Shown: in pieces, positions 25,444 through 33,832 of the stretch | Numbering within the stretch: the first letter of the stretch is position 1 | Layout of the letters: each line of letters starts with the position of its first letter | DNA from: an uncultured Eubacteriales bacterium | GTDB taxonomy: Bacteria > Bacillota > Clostridia > Oscillospirales > Acutalibacteraceae | Direction: 5' to 3' | Length of the DNA stretch: 64,000 bases | Assembly (NCBI GenBank): GCA_934466515.1 | Contig: CAKSLH010000003.1 | Coordinates: 124,001 to 188,000, forward strand | Notes under the pieces: generated by a model | Told to the model about the DNA's origin: nothing | What the model saw: the letters and a program-made list of their open reading frames with translations, nothing else | Databases searched by the model: none | Program-made: the position numbers and the translations under genes

Positions 25444-25692
25444 ATGAATAACAGAAATTATGATTTAGATAAAATAATGCAGGCGGCTCAAAAATCGGGC
25501 ATTGATAAAAACTCCTTGGAAAAAGCCAAATCAGGCGATACAAGGGCGCTTTTAAATAAGCTTAGCGACTCCGACCGCCAAAATATTTTAAACGCCTTAA
25601 ATGACAGGGAACAGCTTAAAAAAATATTAAGCGGAAAAAAGGCGCAGGGAATTCTTAATAACTTTTTAGGCGGCGGAAAGAAAAATGGATGA
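25444..25692 (+). CDS. Small hypothetical protein 1 of a three-gene cluster
   Basis: 82 residues from ATG 25444 (MNNRNYDLDKIMQAAQKSGI); upstream ATG 25438 and GTG 25435 are alternatives, less well spaced from the AGGG. It is helical and Lys/Asp-rich, ending in a Gly-rich tail (FLGGGKKNG). No family recognised. It overlaps the next gene by 8 nt. Confidence 0.75.
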   Translation: MNNRNYDLDKIMQAAQKSGIDKNSLEKAKSGDTRALLNKLSDSDRQNILNALNDREQLKKILSGKKAQGILNNFLGGGKKNG

Positions 25693-26017
25693 TTTATCTT
25701 CAAAGCTTGAGGGAATTTTAAACGACCCCGAAAGCATGGAACAGGTTCGCCGCATGGCAGAGGGGCTTTTGGGTGCTCAAAGCGGCGAGCCTAAAGAATA
25801 TGATAATTCAGGACCCGATCCGCAGTATATAAAAAAGCTTATGCCTGTTTTTTCAAAGTTAAACTCCAAATCGGACGATAAGAGAATTGCGCTTTTAACG
25901 GCGCTTAAGCCTAACTTAAGCGAGGAGCGCCGAAATAAGGTTGACGCGGCGATTAAGCTTATCAAGCTTATAGAAATGCTTCCTTATCTTAAAGAAAGCG
26001 GACTTCTCGATTTTTAA
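25685..26017 (+). CDS. Small hypothetical protein 2
   Basis: 110 residues, soluble, mostly helical. The N-terminal half (LEGILNDPESMEQVRRMAEG) resembles the first protein in character; the C-terminal half carries LNSKSDDKRIALLTALKPNL and ends KLIEMLPYLKESGLLDF. Proteins of this kind recur beside a short hydrophobic-tailed partner in Clostridia, but I do not know their function. It overlaps gene 1 by 8 nt and precedes gene 3 by 21 nt. Confidence 0.78.
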   Translation: MDDLSSKLEGILNDPESMEQVRRMAEGLLGAQSGEPKEYDNSGPDPQYIKKLMPVFSKLNSKSDDKRIALLTALKPNLSEERRNKVDAAIKLIKLIEMLPYLKESGLLDF

Positions 26018-26038
26018 AACTTTAAGGGGCGGTGAATT

Positions 26039-26437
26039 ATGGCTGACATATCTAACGAAGAATTTTTGCGCGAAACACAAAGGGCTGTTGAACGGATGCG
26101 CGAAATGAATTCCAAAAGCAAATTCGACCGCTCGGTTCATAAAATGCCGCCAACTCCGCCGTTTGTCAGATTGAACAGAACTCCTGCTTATCAAAGACCG
26201 AGCGAGCAAAGAAAGCAGGAAAGCGCGCGGGAGAACAGCCGAAATCAAAATCCTGACCGTCAGCAGGACAGTAATTTTATAGGTTCTGTTTTAAACAGTC
26301 TTGGGCTTAATTCGGGCAATATGAACGCTTTGAGCTCCGACCCCGATCTCTTTTTAATTTTAGGAATTATTCTGCTTCTTTCAAGCGAAAAAGGCGATAA
26401 AATGCTTATGGCGGCGCTTCTTTATATCCTGTTTTAA
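26039..26437 (+). CDS. Small hypothetical protein 3, hydrophobic C-terminus
   Basis: 132 residues: a charged helical start, a disordered Pro/Gln/Arg-rich middle (~40-80) and a strongly hydrophobic C-terminal ~30 residues (FLILGIILLLSSEKGDKMLM then AALLYILF), likely a membrane-association hairpin. GGGGCGGTG ribosome binding site. It may tether the cluster's products to a membrane, possibly in sporulation; that is speculation. Confidence 0.75.
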   Translation: MADISNEEFLRETQRAVERMREMNSKSKFDRSVHKMPPTPPFVRLNRTPAYQRPSEQRKQESARENSRNQNPDRQQDSNFIGSVLNSLGLNSGNMNALSSDPDLFLILGIILLLSSEKGDKMLMAALLYILF

Positions 26438-26738
26438 ATTATTCGTTTTTATTCGCCGAAATTTTGCATTTTTATACTTTATGTAAACCGATTTAACCTT
26501 ATAAGTTATCAAACTTATCCACCGACTATTCAACCGTTTGGGGTGAATATTTGGCAATTTATGGGTCAAATCGGGAAATTTACGGTGGATAACTCGTTGG
26601 AAAAGGTTAATTACCGATTATGCAGGCGTAAAATGAATTAAATTTTATGTAAATCTGTTTACGGTCTGTAAAGAGTTTTTTTAGTAGATTTTTCGACCTG
26701 AAATCACTTAAAATTTGGTAAACTTTTTTTATTCGATT
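26438..26738. other. AT-rich spacer with two inverted DnaA-box-like 9-mers
   Basis: About 300 nt without a credible gene. TTATCCACC occurs at 26515-26523 and as its exact reverse complement at 26584-26592, one mismatch from the bacterial DnaA box TTATCCACA. A TATGTAAA motif also appears twice. No promoter for the flanking genes is obvious here. Confidence 0.4.
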
Positions 26739-26776
26739 AAAAAAGCACGGAAAGGTTTTTAAAAACCCTTCCGTGT
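26739..26776 (-). terminator. Terminator after the ferredoxin gene
   Basis: Stem GCACGGAAAGGTTTTT (26745-26760) with AAAAACCCTTCCGTGT (26761-26776), one mismatch. A T run follows on the reverse strand (26738-26744), and a T run on the forward side suggests it can also work in the other direction. Confidence 0.75.
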
Positions 26777-26790
26777 ACTTTTTTTAAGTA

Positions 26791-26961
26791 TCAGTCCTCG
26801 GAAATTGCTTCAACAGGACATCCGGCAGCGCAAGCACCGCAGCTGCAGCACTTATCAGCGTCTATCTCGTAATGGGTTTCTCCCTCGGAGATAGCTTCGC
26901 AAGGACATCCTGCGGCACAAGAACCGCAGCTGATGCATTCATCAGAAATCTTATAAGCCAT
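26791..26961 (-). CDS. 2[4Fe-4S] ferredoxin
   Basis: 56 residues read from ATG 26961 to TGA 26791-26793. It begins MAYKISDECISCGSCAAGCP and repeats the cluster motif as CCSCGACAAGCP, giving eight cluster ligands in two CxxCxxCxxxCP sets. This is the classic clostridial ferredoxin length and symmetry, a soluble low-potential electron carrier. GGAGG lies upstream. It is monocistronic, between its own promoter and terminator, and falls below a 60-residue cut-off. Confidence 0.96.
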   Translation of the reverse strand: MAYKISDECISCGSCAAGCPCEAISEGETHYEIDADKCCSCGACAAGCPVEAISED

Positions 26962-26985
26962 CGGTCACACCTCCATTAAGCGTTA

Positions 26986-27015
26986 AATATAGTACATCGA
27001 GACTTAAAAAGTCAG
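26986..27015 (-). promoter_or_regulatory. Likely promoter of the ferredoxin gene
   Basis: On the reverse strand CTGACT (27010-27015), 18-nt spacer, TATATT (26986-26991), about 25 nt before the start codon. Confidence 0.5.
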
Positions 27016-27073
27016 CGGTTACTAACAGTATTGTAACAACAAATCATAAAAAATGCAAGAGTAAATATCTGTA

Positions 27074-27928
27074 TTATTTGTCAGATTTAGAATTTTCAGG
27101 GGATTTTTCACCTTTTCTTGGCTTTGAAAGCACCTTTACACGGCTTCGGTGGGTCTTAAAGGGCATTCCTTCGCCGTCCTCAGGCTTGACAGACAGCTCG
27201 CCGGAGATAAGATTTGAGTCGACAACCGTGCCTGTTCCCTCGGGTGTCTTAACCAGCGTTCCTATACTCGGGGTAATAGAAAGAAGATGCTTATAGGAAT
27301 CTTCTTCGTATTTAAGACAGCACATCAGCCTTCCGCAGCTGCCGGAAATTTTTGCAGGATTAAGAGAGAGTCCCTGATCCTTAGCCATTTTAATGGTAAC
27401 GGGCTGAAAATCGTCAAGAAATCTTTTGCAGCAATAGGGCTGACCGCAAATTCCTATTCCCCCGAGCATTCTCGCCTCGTCGCGCACACCTATCTGTCTT
27501 AGCTCTATTCTTGTATGGAAGCTGTTTGCAAGGTCCTTTACAAGCTCTCTGAAATCCACCCTGCCGTCGGCAGTGAAGAAAAATATTATCTTTCCGCCGT
27601 CAAAGGAATATTCAACATTGACAAGCTTCATTTCAAGCTTATGCTCTTCGATTTTTCTTTCGCAAATTTTAAAAGCGTCCTTTTCCTTCTGCTTGTTATC
27701 GAAAAGGCGCCTTCTGTCAGCGTCCGTCGCGAGTCTTAAAACCCTTTTAAGCTCGGATTTGAGCTGACCGTCGTCAATTTCTTTTATTTTGGAGCATACG
27801 GTTCCGAAGGCATTTCCGTTAGCTGTTTCAACAATAACGCTGTCATTTATTTTAAGATTTAATTTATTCGGGTCGAAAAAATAAGACCTTCCGCCCTCTT
27901 TGAATTTTACAGATATGACCTTAGTCAT
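27074..27928 (-). CDS. ricT: PSP1-domain protein RicT (YaaT)
   Basis: 284 residues with the PSP1 C-terminal domain and the cysteine set of RicT: CGQPYCCKRF and SCGRLMCCLKYEED. In Bacillus subtilis RicT forms a complex with RicA and RicF that carries [4Fe-4S] clusters and promotes RNase Y-dependent mRNA maturation. A Lys/Ser-rich tail ends the protein. It overlaps holB by 4 nt; the holB-ricT order is the same as in Bacillus. Confidence 0.93.
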   Translation of the reverse strand: MTKVISVKFKEGGRSYFFDPNKLNLKINDSVIVETANGNAFGTVCSKIKEIDDGQLKSELKRVLRLATDADRRRLFDNKQKEKDAFKICERKIEEHKLEMKLVNVEYSFDGGKIIFFFTADGRVDFRELVKDLANSFHTRIELRQIGVRDEARMLGGIGICGQPYCCKRFLDDFQPVTIKMAKDQGLSLNPAKISGSCGRLMCCLKYEEDSYKHLLSITPSIGTLVKTPEGTGTVVDSNLISGELSVKPEDGEGMPFKTHRSRVKVLSKPRKGEKSPENSKSDK

Positions 27929-28737
27929 TTATAATCCTCCATATTTGACGCCGCACATGACAAAAGCGCCAAATTCACATTTGTTTTAAGAAGCTGCTGC
28001 CATTTAGGAATTTCGGCGCAAAGCAGGGAAAGCATTTTCGAATATACAGGCGAGCTTAAATTGTTTTTAAGCTCCTGTACTGCATTTACTCTTAGCCTTG
28101 AGAAAAATTCGTCGGCAAGAGCGCGGTCCTTTTCAAAGCTTTTCATCACAAGCAGCATATCATATTCTTTTCCTGACTTAAAAAATTCAAGGTACTGCTT
28201 TGCAAGGCTGTCCGCTTTATCCGACTGCTCACTGCTTTCAGAAAAAGAAAGGGTTAAAAGAATACATCTTGAAAGAACGGTATTTAAAAGAAGCGTTCTT
28301 GAAGCCGCTGTCAGCACGAACACAACATATTTAGGCGGCTCCTCAAGAATTTTAAGAAGAGCGTTCTGCGCCTGCTCGTTCATCTTGTGTGCGTCCTTTA
28401 TTATAAATACCTTTCTTTGCCCCGAATGGGGAATTATAAAGGCTTTGCTTATAATCTCCCTTATCTGGCTTACGGTTATGTTCTTCTTGTCCTTTAAAGC
28501 GGTAATTTCTTCTATATCGGGGTGCGAGCCGTGTTCCGCCTTTAAGCATTCGGGACAATTTCCGCATGGCGCCGAGCCGTTTTTACAGACGGCGGTCTTT
28601 GCTATCATCAAAGCAAGCGCTTCGCACTCGCTTTCATCGGTTCCCTCTATTAAAAAAGCATGGGGGAATCTGTTTGCCGCGGCAAAGCTTGTAACCTTTT
28701 TATAAGCTTGGTTTAACTCCCTGCCTGCGTCGCTCAT
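27925..28737 (-). CDS. holB: DNA polymerase III delta' subunit
   Basis: 270 residues. Clamp-loader AAA+ fold: HAFLIEGTD at the degenerate P-loop, zinc cysteines CKNGSAPCGNCPECLK, the QNALLKILEEPPKYVVFVL segment and the SRC arginine-finger motif (VLSRCILLTL). As usual for delta', no functional Walker A is present. It overlaps both ricT and trpS by 4 nt. Confidence 0.93.
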   Translation of the reverse strand: MSDAGRELNQAYKKVTSFAAANRFPHAFLIEGTDESECEALALMIAKTAVCKNGSAPCGNCPECLKAEHGSHPDIEEITALKDKKNITVSQIREIISKAFIIPHSGQRKVFIIKDAHKMNEQAQNALLKILEEPPKYVVFVLTAASRTLLLNTVLSRCILLTLSFSESSEQSDKADSLAKQYLEFFKSGKEYDMLLVMKSFEKDRALADEFFSRLRVNAVQELKNNLSSPVYSKMLSLLCAEIPKWQQLLKTNVNLALLSCAASNMEDYK

Positions 28738-29729
28738 AAAACATAACCGACCTTTTTCATTGCCTTGAAATAGGTCTTTCTTGCGATTTTTTCCGCAACC
28801 GCGTCCCCTAATGAAAAAATTCTCTCAATTTCGGCTTTGTCCGAAATAATTCTTTCGTAATTTTCCTTAATCGGTGCAAGCTCATCGGCAACCGCCTCTC
28901 CCACGGCAAGCTTAAAGTCGCCGTAGCCCTTGCCCTCAAATTCCTTTTCAACCTCGCTTACGGTTTTATTCGTAACACAGCTGTATATTTTTATAAGGTT
29001 GGATATGCCCTGCTTATCCTCGCGCATAACTACCTCTGAGCCGCTGTCGGTTACGGCACGCTTAAATTTTCTTATAATTGTATCCCTGTCGTCAAGAATT
29101 GCAACATAGGCGTTCTGATTTTCGTCAGACTTTGACATTTTTTTGGTCGGATCCTGCAAGGACATTATTCTTGCGCCGTTTTTCGGTATATATGCCTCTG
29201 GAAGCTTGAAAACGTCTCCGTAAATTCCGTTGAAACGGGAAGCAATATCGCGGGCTATTTCAAGGTGCTGCTTCTGGTCCGCACCTACAGGAACATAATC
29301 CGGCTTATAAAGCAGAATATCCGCCGCCATAAGCACGGGATACGAAAACAGTCCGAGATTGACATTGTCGGCATGCTTTGCGGATTTATCTTTGAACTGA
29401 GTCATTCTCGAAAGCTCGCCGAACTGCGTGTAGCAGGAAAGAAGCCATGTAAGCTGAGCATGCTCAGGAATATGAGACTGAATGAAAAGAGTATTCTTTT
29501 CAGGATCAAGACCGAGCGCGAGAAGAAGCGCGCAGGTAGAATAAATCTGTGCGCGGAACTTTGCAGGCTCCTGTCTTACGGTTATCGCATGAAGATCGGC
29601 AACCGCATAAATGCAGTCAAAATCCTCCTGCATGGCAATCCAGCTTTTAAGCGCTCCGAGATAGTTGCCTAATGTCAGCATTCCGCTCGGCTGAATACAG
29701 CTTAAAACCTTTTTCTTTTCACTGTTTTC
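28734..29729 (-). CDS. trpS: Tryptophanyl-tRNA synthetase
   Basis: 331 residues from ATG 29729 (MENSEKKKVLSCIQPSG); AAAGGA is too close to the ATG at 29741 and well spaced for this one. Class I motifs: PSGMLTLGNYLGA (HIGH equivalent) and KKMSKSDEN (KMSKS). Charges tRNA-Trp. First gene of the trpS-holB-ricT operon. No T-box was found upstream. Confidence 0.96.
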   Translation of the reverse strand, partial: ENSEKKKVLSCIQPSGMLTLGNYLGALKSWIAMQEDFDCIYAVADLHAITVRQEPAKFRAQIYSTCALLLALGLDPEKNTLFIQSHIPEHAQLTWLLSCYTQFGELSRMTQFKDKSAKHADNVNLGLFSYPVLMAADILLYKPDYVPVGADQKQHLEIARDIASRFNGIYGDVFKLPEAYIPKNGARIMSLQDPTKKMSKSDENQNAYVAILDDRDTIIRKFKRAVTDSGSEVVMREDKQGISNLIKIYSCVTNKTVSEVEKEFEGKGYGDFKLAVGEAVADELAPIKENYERIISDKAEIERIFSLGDAVAEKIARKTYFKAMKKVGYVL

Positions 29730-29764
29730 CATATATAACATTCCTTTATAAAGTATACATTATA

Positions 29765-29793
29765 ATTTTAACATATCGTTGCCTAAATTACAA
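29765..29793 (-). promoter_or_regulatory. Likely promoter of trpS-holB-ricT
   Basis: Reverse strand TTGTAA (29788-29793), 17-nt spacer, TAAAAT (29765-29770), ~35 nt upstream of the trpS start. Confidence 0.5.
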
Positions 29794-29885
29794 CCGACAT
29801 TTTTATTTTTTAGGAGGGAATATTTCGGGACACCGAACATATTATTATATTAGCATAAGGCTGATAAAAATTTTTCAAAAATGTC

Positions 29886-29914
29886 TTGACAAAATTCTTT
29901 TATCAGGTTATAAT
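29886..29914 (+). promoter_or_regulatory. Perfect sigma-A consensus promoter
   Basis: TTGACA at 29886-29891, exactly 17 nt, TATAAT at 29909-29914. It drives the 62-residue membrane protein at 29956. Confidence 0.85.
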
Positions 29915-29955
29915 AAAATCAGTGAAACGAACAGATGTTCGTCGGAGGTAAGCTT

Positions 29956-30144
29956 ATGAGTTTTTCAGGAGTATTATTAAGTGTATTTGAGGCGATTTTA
30001 GTCGGGTTTACTTTATGGGCGCTTTTCCATGAGGATTTCTTTGTATGCCTTGAGGATAAGATAATCGCAAGGCTTCGCCGCAAGGGCTTTAAGGTAATTA
30101 AAGGCACAAAGAGCGCCGAAAGAATTTATTTTGAAAACAATTGA
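29956..30144 (+). CDS. Small membrane protein of unknown function
   Basis: 62 residues from ATG 29956 after GGAGGT. One N-terminal membrane helix (~5-28, SGVLLSVFEAILVGFTLWAL) and a basic C-terminal tail (KIIARLRRKGFKVIKGTKSA) predicted to be cytoplasmic. No family recognised. It stands alone between a perfect promoter and a strong terminator, so it should be highly expressed. Confidence 0.8.
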   Translation: MSFSGVLLSVFEAILVGFTLWALFHEDFFVCLEDKIIARLRRKGFKVIKGTKSAERIYFENN

Positions 30145-30161
30145 ATGAGATTAAAATTTAA

Positions 30162-30196
30162 CGCCTGCGGAAAAATTTCCGCAGGCGCTGTTTTTT
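30162..30196 (+). terminator. Bidirectional terminator
   Basis: Perfect 12-bp stem CGCCTGCGGAAA (30162-30173) / TTTCCGCAGGCG (30176-30187), followed by TTTTTTAT on the forward strand. It ends the small membrane protein gene and also lies just after the stop of the convergent reverse operon. Confidence 0.88.
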
Positions 30197-31370
30197 ATAT
30201 TTTCAGTATGTATTCCCTTGATTTTTTAAGGATTTCTTCTTCTGAAAAAAGATAGGAATACGAAAAGTAAATATGACCTCGGACAAGGCTGTCATTTTTG
30301 CAGATTTTAACCTGCTTTGAAATAATGTCTGCTCCGTCCTTCCATTCCTTGCAGTCGGGCTCGGTCTCGGTGCCTGTTTTGTAGCAGGCAAGCCCTATAA
30401 TAAGCCTTGTACTTCCTTTTTTCGCGATAGTCTTCCAGTCGCTTAAAAGCTTTTTGAATCGGTAATTGCTGTCGGGGTAGTCAAATCCGAAATAAAGCTG
30501 GGGAATAATCATATCTATACAGCCGCTTTTTATCCAAGACTCTATGTCGGCATAAAGCTTGTTGTAATTGCTGTCAATTGACGCCGCGGGGCTTATGCTG
30601 AAAACAATTTTTTTGTTTACAAACTTAACCGCCGTGTAAACTCCGCTGATAAGCGCGTTGACATTTGCCCGTCTGTAATCCTCAAGAGCTAACGGGGTTT
30701 TTGCGGTCTTACAATATTCGGCATAATCGGCGGCGTCAATAGATTCATCGGTTGAGGGGTAAAAATAATCGTCAAAATGTATTCCGTCAACAGCATAATT
30801 ATTAAGTATTTCCCTTATTCCGTTTAAAACAAGCGCTCTTGCCTCGGCAGACGCCGGATTTAAGTAAATTCCCTCGCTGCAGATTATAACATTTCGGTCG
30901 TTGCCGGCGTTTTCGTCCTTAAGCCAAATGTATGCGGGACTGTTATGGTTTAAAGTCTCAATATCGGTAATATCCTTTTTTACCCTGTATGGATTTATCC
31001 ATGCGTGAACCCGAATGTTTTCCGCGTGGCACTTTTCTATCACATATTTAAAAGGGTCATAATCGAGATTTTGCGCATAAACGGCTGTCGGAAAGTATTC
31101 CGAGGGGAAAACCGAGTCGCAGAAAGCTCTGACATGAAAATAAAGGTCGGTAATCTTTGCGGTTTTCAGGTTTTCTACCGCACCGTCAAAGGCGGATCTG
31201 AAATCTCCGCTTAAAAACATCGTTTTTATTTCTGTAAAGGTCATCCAGATTCCCGTAAGATATTTTCCGTCGTCATAAATCCTCTCTTCGGATTTGTTTT
31301 TCTCGGGCGCCGCCGTACAGCCGCAAAGAAGCATAATAACCGACAGAATAATCAGAGCCGTTCTTTTCAT
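30195..31370 (-). CDS. GHL10/DUF187-type glycosidase-like lipoprotein
   Basis: 391 residues. Lipoprotein signal with LLCGC (lipidated Cys ~18). The rest is a TIM barrel of the GHL10 (YngK/DUF187) family: GIWMTFTE, LYFHVRAFCDSVFPSEYFP, VHAWINPYRV, GIHFDDYFYPS (putative catalytic acidic pair) and IIPQLYFGF. These are secreted glycoside-hydrolase-like proteins of poorly defined substrate, possibly peptidoglycan or exopolysaccharide. It is 18 nt downstream of the phage-type 696-residue gene and appears to be the last gene of that operon. Confidence 0.85.
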   Translation of the reverse strand: MKRTALIILSVIMLLCGCTAAPEKNKSEERIYDDGKYLTGIWMTFTEIKTMFLSGDFRSAFDGAVENLKTAKITDLYFHVRAFCDSVFPSEYFPTAVYAQNLDYDPFKYVIEKCHAENIRVHAWINPYRVKKDITDIETLNHNSPAYIWLKDENAGNDRNVIICSEGIYLNPASAEARALVLNGIREILNNYAVDGIHFDDYFYPSTDESIDAADYAEYCKTAKTPLALEDYRRANVNALISGVYTAVKFVNKKIVFSISPAASIDSNYNKLYADIESWIKSGCIDMIIPQLYFGFDYPDSNYRFKKLLSDWKTIAKKGSTRLIIGLACYKTGTETEPDCKEWKDGADIISKQVKICKNDSLVRGHIYFSYSYLFSEEEILKKSREYILKI

Positions 31371-31388
31371 ATTATAAAATCATTCCTT

Positions 31389-33479
31389 TTATATGCTGTA
31401 TTTAAACATTATGCTTCCGAAGCTGAAATTATTATCGGATGAAAAACCGATTTTCAGCTTGTAAAAGGGAAAGGAAAACGGTCTTAACCTTATCATAGAG
31501 CCGTTTTTGTCGGGTCTTATAATATAACATTTTTCGACACCGTCAAGCTCCGCTTTTAAGGTTACATCAGAGCTTGCGGAAATGTCAAGTATTATTTCAT
31601 TAAGCCTCTTTTTTTGAAGCGGCAGGGAAAAATCAATATATTGCGTTTTAAATCCGCAGGATATCTTTTTATTCTCGGTTGTATCCTCATTGTTTTTTCT
31701 AAGTTTAACCTCGTCATTATTTCCCTCAAAAACGCTTATATAGCTTAAATCCGATTCGGCGTTACAGCAAACGGCAGGCACGGAGCCTATTCCGATACAG
31801 CTTGCGTTTAATCCACTTAAAGCGTTTTTATATAAAAACCACGAAACCGACCCGTCGCTTGACAGCGCGCCCGAATATTTTTCGGGATATCCGAAATCCT
31901 TTGTCTTGTAATTAAGAATATAAATGTTTTCTCCTATAATAAGCATGTAATGCCCGTCAAAGGAAATTGCGGAAGCGGATTTCATATCTTCCTTTGTCTC
32001 GTTTTTTAAAAAATCGGAAATAAACTCGGAGATTTCAAAAATATTGTTTTCCTTTCCGTAGGTGGTGGTGGCAAGGGTGTAAACCTTTCCGCTTGAATTT
32101 AACCATATAAGCCTGTTCGAGCAGGGCATAACCGTTTTCGGACAGTCGCACCCGACAAGATTGTGAACGGGCTCGGCTTTAAGCTGTTCGGTGTTTGTAA
32201 AATCGGTGGAAACGCCGACAATATCGCCCGAGGTGTAGGTTTTCGTGTTGCCCTGACTTATTCTGTAGATTTCATTTCCCTTAAAAGCCACAAGCTTGTT
32301 GCAAACGGTTCCCATTGCCGAAATTTCAGAACCCGACTTTCCTAAAACTACTGTTCCGGTCTTAGGAAAGTATAGCTTTGCGGTATTTCTTGTTGAGAAA
32401 ACTTCGTCGGGAGAAACACTGCTGCCGTAAAAATAAAATCTTGAATTAAATTCGGTGCAGCCGCTGCAGGAAAATATCTTTTCCTTTCCGCCCTCGGTCG
32501 TTTTGTGAGCGAGAACCTCTATATTGTTTATTCCGTAGCTTGAAGAGGCGGGAACGCTGAGCGGCGAGCCGTTGACGGTAAATTTGAAAACTCCGTTGCT
32601 CCTGTCAAGATGCAGCTTCGCACTGTAGGAATAAAGTGAAACCGCGTCCGATTCCTCGGCACTGCCGAGTATTGTAAACTTTGAGTAAACCCCCGGTTCT
32701 GTATAAACCTTGCAGATAATTCCTTTGTCGGAATCAAGATTCATAAAGGGAAGCTTAAATGAATTCGAAGAGCTGTCGGAGGTGTAATAAGCGTAAAAAG
32801 CGGAATTTAAAAGATTTAAAGGCTCGGGCTTTGCAGGGTCGGGGAGGGATTTGAAATTTTCGTCGGTTATAAGATTAAATTTGTTGCCTCTCCCGTTCAT
32901 GTAAACAACCGGAATATAGACCGATTCGCTGTAGCATTCGGTAAATCCCGATAAATCGGATTTAAGCTCGTATATTCTGTAGCCCAAGGCGCCCGAATTT
33001 TCCTCTTTGGTTCTTATAAATGCGAAAAATCCGCTTCCCGTTATAGGCTTTGATGAAATGAATATAACATTGTCAAATCTCGAAAAATATGTTGAGTCAA
33101 TTCGGTTAAGCATTATTGCCGACGGCTCGGTTATGTTAAATTCACGGTCAATAAGAAAAACTCTTATCATGTCGCCGCTTACCTTGTCGGTGTCGACGCA
33201 GTAAGCCGTGCTGTAGCCCTTGCCGCCGAAATAAAACTCGGTCCCTGTGTAGGAAAGATTTTTAATTCTGTAAGGATAAAAGGTATCGTTTGAAATCGTT
33301 TGCTTTATCTTTAATCCGTTTCTTGTTTCAAGCCGCCCGTTTTTAAAAATCATATTGTTGCTTTGGGATAAAAAGTCAAAAGACTTGTCGTCAGACGCTC
33401 CGCCCGCTTTTATTCCGCGCGAAAAATCCTTTATAAAAAGATTTTTTTCGGGCTTTTCTTTTAAAAATGTATACTTCAT
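31389..33479 (-). CDS. Phage structural protein, 696 residues (unassigned)
   Basis: 696 residues, no signal peptide, rich in Ser, Asn and beta-strand patterns, with many short repeated strand motifs; it begins KYTFLKEKPEKNLFIKDFSR and has SQSNNMIFKNGRLETRNGLK early on. That start, together with its place after portal and connector, recalls podovirus-type tail-hub/DNA-stabilisation proteins (P22 gp10-like position), often beta-propellers. This is inference from position and composition; no motif proves it. Confidence 0.65.
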   Translation of the reverse strand: MKYTFLKEKPEKNLFIKDFSRGIKAGGASDDKSFDFLSQSNNMIFKNGRLETRNGLKIKQTISNDTFYPYRIKNLSYTGTEFYFGGKGYSTAYCVDTDKVSGDMIRVFLIDREFNITEPSAIMLNRIDSTYFSRFDNVIFISSKPITGSGFFAFIRTKEENSGALGYRIYELKSDLSGFTECYSESVYIPVVYMNGRGNKFNLITDENFKSLPDPAKPEPLNLLNSAFYAYYTSDSSSNSFKLPFMNLDSDKGIICKVYTEPGVYSKFTILGSAEESDAVSLYSYSAKLHLDRSNGVFKFTVNGSPLSVPASSSYGINNIEVLAHKTTEGGKEKIFSCSGCTEFNSRFYFYGSSVSPDEVFSTRNTAKLYFPKTGTVVLGKSGSEISAMGTVCNKLVAFKGNEIYRISQGNTKTYTSGDIVGVSTDFTNTEQLKAEPVHNLVGCDCPKTVMPCSNRLIWLNSSGKVYTLATTTYGKENNIFEISEFISDFLKNETKEDMKSASAISFDGHYMLIIGENIYILNYKTKDFGYPEKYSGALSSDGSVSWFLYKNALSGLNASCIGIGSVPAVCCNAESDLSYISVFEGNNDEVKLRKNNEDTTENKKISCGFKTQYIDFSLPLQKKRLNEIILDISASSDVTLKAELDGVEKCYIIRPDKNGSMIRLRPFSFPFYKLKIGFSSDNNFSFGSIMFKYSI

Positions 33480-33490
33480 AGTCTGTCACC

Positions 33491-33832
33491 TTAAGCTGTC
33501 GGAATAACATTTTTTATCTGCTTTAATCTGCCCTTTGCCGCCGCGCGCTTTGAATTGTAAAGCTCGCAGAAAATGCGGTTTGATTCGGTCTGACCGTTTT
33601 CGAGGGATAAAAGCATTGCCGTTCCGTAAAGCGCCGCCTGCCTTAAGGGCTGAGGCAAATCAAGCTCTGAATACATTCCGTATTCATTTTCCTCATCGGT
33701 AAGGTCGCTCATTATTTCGTTGAAGGATGAAAGAAAATGCGATTTTGAAAGCGTGTCGTCATTTAATACCTCTCTTAATCCGTCCTCGCCTAATAGAATT
33801 AAAACCCTGCTGTATATATCGTTAACCGTCAT
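33491..33832 (-). CDS. Putative head completion/connector protein
   Basis: 113 residues from ATG 33832 (MTVNDIYSRVLILLGEDGLR); AAAGG is best spaced for this start. Mostly helical with LPQPLRQAALYGTAMLLSLE. Size, helical character and position just after the portal gene suggest a head-tail connector adaptor. It overlaps the portal gene by 11 nt. Confidence 0.6.
   Translation of the reverse strand: MTVNDIYSRVLILLGEDGLREVLNDDTLSKSHFLSSFNEIMSDLTDEENEYGMYSELDLPQPLRQAALYGTAMLLSLENGQTESNRIFCELYNSKRAAAKGRLKQIKNVIPTA

Noticed and set aside
31005..31214. Forward-strand ORFs inside the GHL10 and capsid genes
   Set aside because: They overlap well-supported reverse genes and lack initiation signals.
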